Origin: Mesaphorura yosii
Lineage: Eukaryota > Arthropoda > Collembola > Poduromorpha > Tullbergiidae
DNA: 64,000 nt
Reading direction: 5' to 3'
Assembly: GCA_009869945.1 (NCBI GenBank)
Contig: WIXG01000241.1
Span: forward strand, 58,575 to 122,574
The notes under the pieces are model-generated. The model did not search any database, was not told where the DNA came from, and saw nothing but the letters and a program-made list of their open reading frames with translations. Every line of letters starts with the position of its first letter. Positions within the stretch are counted from its first letter, which is position 1. The translations under genes were made by a program, and so were the position numbers. Of the stretch, positions 61,183 through 64,000 are shown one piece after another.

Positions 61183-62312
61183 GGTCTTTGTTAGTTTGCA
61201 ACTGACTCTGTTTTATGGTCAGGAAGCGAATTTATAATACTGCCCAGTCCTGTCTCACTTCTCAGAATTCTAGGCTAGTTTTGTGGACCGGTCTGAGGAC
61301 AATACAAGTGTATTATTTTCTGTGAGGAAGTACGTGAAAATAAGGCAAGGTTTGCCTCAGGCCTTTGGACCGACCGATCAACTCGTCCAATGTCTACACG
61401 CGTGACCCATCACTATCACATCCATAGAAAAGAAATCATTCATCTTTCATGTAATTATCTTTGCGTTTAACCGAATCATGAGAACTGGACACCAGAACAA
61501 ATTGGTGATGCTGAACGCTTGCGTCTCGCTTAGTTTTCTCATCTCATGACTCTCGCCTTGCTTGCGCCGGAATCCGTTTTATCTGCATGACACACAAACA
61601 TTATGAAATCCAGACTTGTGCCTTGTGACTCCTGTGGCGCAGTTCCTTGCGAACTGTACTTTGACTTTGGCCGTGTGGATGGACAAAAAGACGTCAGCAT
61701 TTCATTACGCAATTACGCAATTTAACCGGCATCCACAATTTACCCAGCGTGTAGCACCACAGCGATTTCGCCGGTTTCCCATTGCATTGGTATGGGATTA
61801 CGAACAAAGGCGAATTGGAATGAAATGCGTCCTTAAAGGTTGGCTTTTGCAAAATTTGCGTCGCACTTATGAAATCATCTTTGTCTCAAGACCATGCGCC
61901 TGAGTGAATACACTCTGAACAATTATCAACTATCACTATCAATAGCATGAATTCTACGTTATGGGTACATTAGTTGTGCTATGCATTTCATAATTCTCAG
62001 CTCACAAGGACGATTCGATGGTTGCTTTTGCAAACTTTTGCTTCTTTCAGCTTTCTTGTGCACACTCGAAGCTCAAGCAGCTCTTGCTTGTGCTGTGCTC
62101 GTGTTTGTGTTGTGCTGTGCTCGTGTGTTGTGACTGGCTGAGGCTGAGTGGTAGCTTTTTGGAGTTGGTCCCACATCCTGGATTTTAATTCGGGTTAACC
62201 GTACAATAATTCCAAAATCACTTGCTGCATGACGCCTGGAGTAGTGCCTCCTTAGTTTAAGTGTGTTATTTATTGCAACTTGCTGGGATTTAAGCATTTA
62301 ATTGGTGGAAGA
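61183..62312. other. Divergent intergenic region
   Basis: Promoters of the P450 (a TTATAAATT-like motif in minus orientation near 61220, about 40 nt upstream) and of the downstream plus-strand gene are expected. A GTGCTGTGCTCGTGTTTGTG repeat lies near 62090-62130. The frame at 61616-61903 is unsupported. Confidence 0.4.
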
Positions 62313-63156
62313 ATGTCCTCTGTGACTGTGAGCGAAATTGGCCGTACGATAATCCGTACTAAACTCAAATCAACCAAGAACAAGCTCCGAGTGATGGAAA
62401 CCTTCTGTAAGTAAATTGATTAACTATACATTTCCAGTATACAGTGCCATGTAGGCGATGCCCGAGTCCAGAAAGCCTGACAGTGATAGTTTGACGAAAG
62501 CGTTATATGTTGCAATGTATTGTTGAGAAATTAGAAAGTGGCAATAATGAAATCGTCTGCTGACTGTCTGGTAACTTTCACTTTCCTTTTATTGTTGCAT
62601 TGCAGGCAGCGATGCGTCTAGCCAAATTCAGATTGATCTCAACAAACTCAACACCAAGCGGACAGAGTTGGCACAAGATCTCGAAAGACTGAATAACCAA
62701 AAGGTTACCGCTAACACCAGCAGCGCACCGACGCCAACACCCAGCACCAATGTCAATGGCAATGCAATTTCAGTAACAGGGGATATAATTAGCAATGGCG
62801 CCAGCAACGAGAGTACAGGAGTGGCAGCTGGGCCCGTAACACCAGTCTCAGCACCACCACCAGCCTCTCAAGATAGCCAGGCGGAAGTCGTACGTTTGTT
62901 GATAGAAATACGCCACATAGATCAGCGACTAAAGATCGTCAATCAGAAATCGTAAGCGACACCCCATTCTGTTAAGAATTTGTCATTAATGCGGCCAGCC
63001 TTAAATTAATCACTGACAACTGATTTGATTCGTTTCAGGAAATTCATCAACAAAACAAAAAAGACACTGAAAAGGTTGAAGAATGAAAGACGAGACATCC
63101 GGAATCAGTTTAACGGAATTATTCACCGTGACTTTGAGACGAATCATTTCTTCTAG
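62313..63156 (+). CDS. Small basic/coiled-coil protein of unknown function
   Basis: Three exons (62313-62406, 62606-62951, 63039-63156) give 185 aa. The N-terminus is basic (RTIIRTKLKSTKNKLRVME) and leads into a short helical segment (LNKLNTKRTELAQDLERLNN). A low-complexity Ala/Pro/Ser/Asn linker follows, then a second helical, strongly basic C-terminus (KFINKTKKTLKRLKNERRDI, ending RDFETNHFF). No family was recognised. Two short helices separated by a linker suggest a scaffold or subunit of a complex. Intron phases (1 and 2) agree, and an AATAAAATAA signal lies near 63382, so the model is sound. Confidence 0.65.
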
Positions 63157-64000
63157 GCAGGGCAGAGGCGGTAGCACTTGATTACTAATCTCAGGGTATG
63201 CAATAGGGAGTTTTTGCGGTGTGATGATAGATAGATCGTTTCCCTCTTTCTTTTAATTGATAACCGAGTGATGCTTTCCGGCTTAATATTATTGTAATCT
63301 AGAACTAGCTTAAGAATTATTATTTCCAATGTGTCAACCTATCCAAGGCTTAATTTTTAGAACATACGAACTGCATATGGCAATAAAATAATCTCACGCT
63401 GCTGCTGTATTCACAACGTGCACATTCATTTTAGTCACTGGTTTATTCTTGGGATTCTGGCTCACAGTTTACCCTTGATCATTATTTCATTAATTATTAT
63501 TAGAGAGATTTGTATTTTGTCATGAACATTATCTTGGGATTGGAACATGTCTTGAGCATCGACGAACTTAATTACTTGCATTCCTCTAAAAACTAAAACC
63601 TAATTTAACACAAACTGAACAATTACGCACTACTTAACCAATGAGAGCTCGAATCAAATGACTGGCACTGGCAATAACAGGAAAACTACAAAAATAACAT
63701 TCCAAGTCACGTAATCATGGTCATGGACGGATATTTGATAGTGTCATATCTCAAACGAAGGAGCAAGCAAAGTTAAACGAAAGTGGGATGAGTCATCGCT
63801 ATCACACCTCGCATGCAAGCCAACTTCAAACACAAAGTATTCGGGTCTCATTTTTTCTTTTGAACTTGTGAAAGATGAAACTACAGGGTGCCAAAGAATA
63901 ACCGTGGGGTACCCTGCAGCCAAAACTGGAGGCGTTGGGGTTAGGTGTCATACACCATTGGATAGCTAGTGTAAAACTGCATATTTGTGCAAGGTTTCAT
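63157..64000. other. 3' untranslated region and intergenic tail
   Basis: Contains the poly(A) signal AATAAAATAA at about 63382. After that, no coding signal is seen to the end of the window. Confidence 0.4.

Noticed and set aside
1..64000. CRISPR arrays, bacterial operons, prophage or viral genes
   Set aside because: None seen; spliced genes throughout point to a eukaryotic chromosome, and no regular spaced repeats occur.

Overview
This is a eukaryotic nuclear window, almost certainly from an arthropod. The evidence is short GT-AG introns (mostly 50-100 nt), AATAAA-type 3' ends, an Egalitarian homologue, three insect-type gustatory receptors ending in a TY(x)5QF motif, a CYP2-clan-like cytochrome P450 and a diapausin-like peptide. 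The compact genes and unusual enzyme families (a questin-oxidase-like protein, a PHB-depolymerase-fold protein) would fit a springtail (Collembola), but that is an inference; no marker here fixes the species. All exon coordinates were worked out by hand from splice signals, reading-frame phase and family similarity.

Layout. 0-6.5 kb: egalitarian (+) converges on CYLD (-). 6.5-11.7 kb: a gene-poor stretch. 11.7-14 kb: a decayed C2H2 zinc-finger locus. 14.5-16.7 kb: a secreted low-complexity protein (-). 17.9-19.4 kb: a questin-oxidase-like gene (+). 19.9-22.2 kb: a seven-finger C2H2 protein (-). 23.4-25 kb: a secreted lectin-collagen-cysteine-rich protein (+). 26.1-29.6 kb: a cupin-like/HTH gene (+) converging on a PHB-depolymerase-like gene (-). 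31.5-33.1 kb: an atlastin-like GTPase (+). 33.3-40.3 kb: three tandem gustatory receptor genes (-), with a foldback element just upstream of the first. 40.8-44.3 kb: CCDC40 (-). 45.3-49.2 kb: a large nuclear protein with a DUF4211/QSER1-like C-terminus (+). 49.5-52.8 kb: a WAP-domain peptide, an orphan secreted protein and a RING protein with a duplicated module (all -). 53.9 kb: tRNA-His. 54.4-55.6 kb: a carbonic anhydrase carrying an in-frame TAG (-). 56.2-56.5 kb: a diapausin-like peptide (-). 57.7-61.2 kb: a secreted regucalcin-like protein and a cytochrome P450 (both -). 62.3-63.2 kb: a small unknown protein (+).

The genes do not form one pathway. Themes that recur are secreted cysteine-rich defence-type proteins (lectin-collagen, WAP, diapausin-like), chemosensation (the receptor cluster), ubiquitin signalling (CYLD, RING protein) and detoxification or small-molecule metabolism (P450, regucalcin-like, questin-oxidase-like). 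Several real genes (the WAP peptide, the diapausin-like peptide, the last exons of the receptors, most of the P450) have coding exons too short to stand out as long ORFs and were recovered by joining exons. Three introns appear to use GC instead of GT at the donor site.
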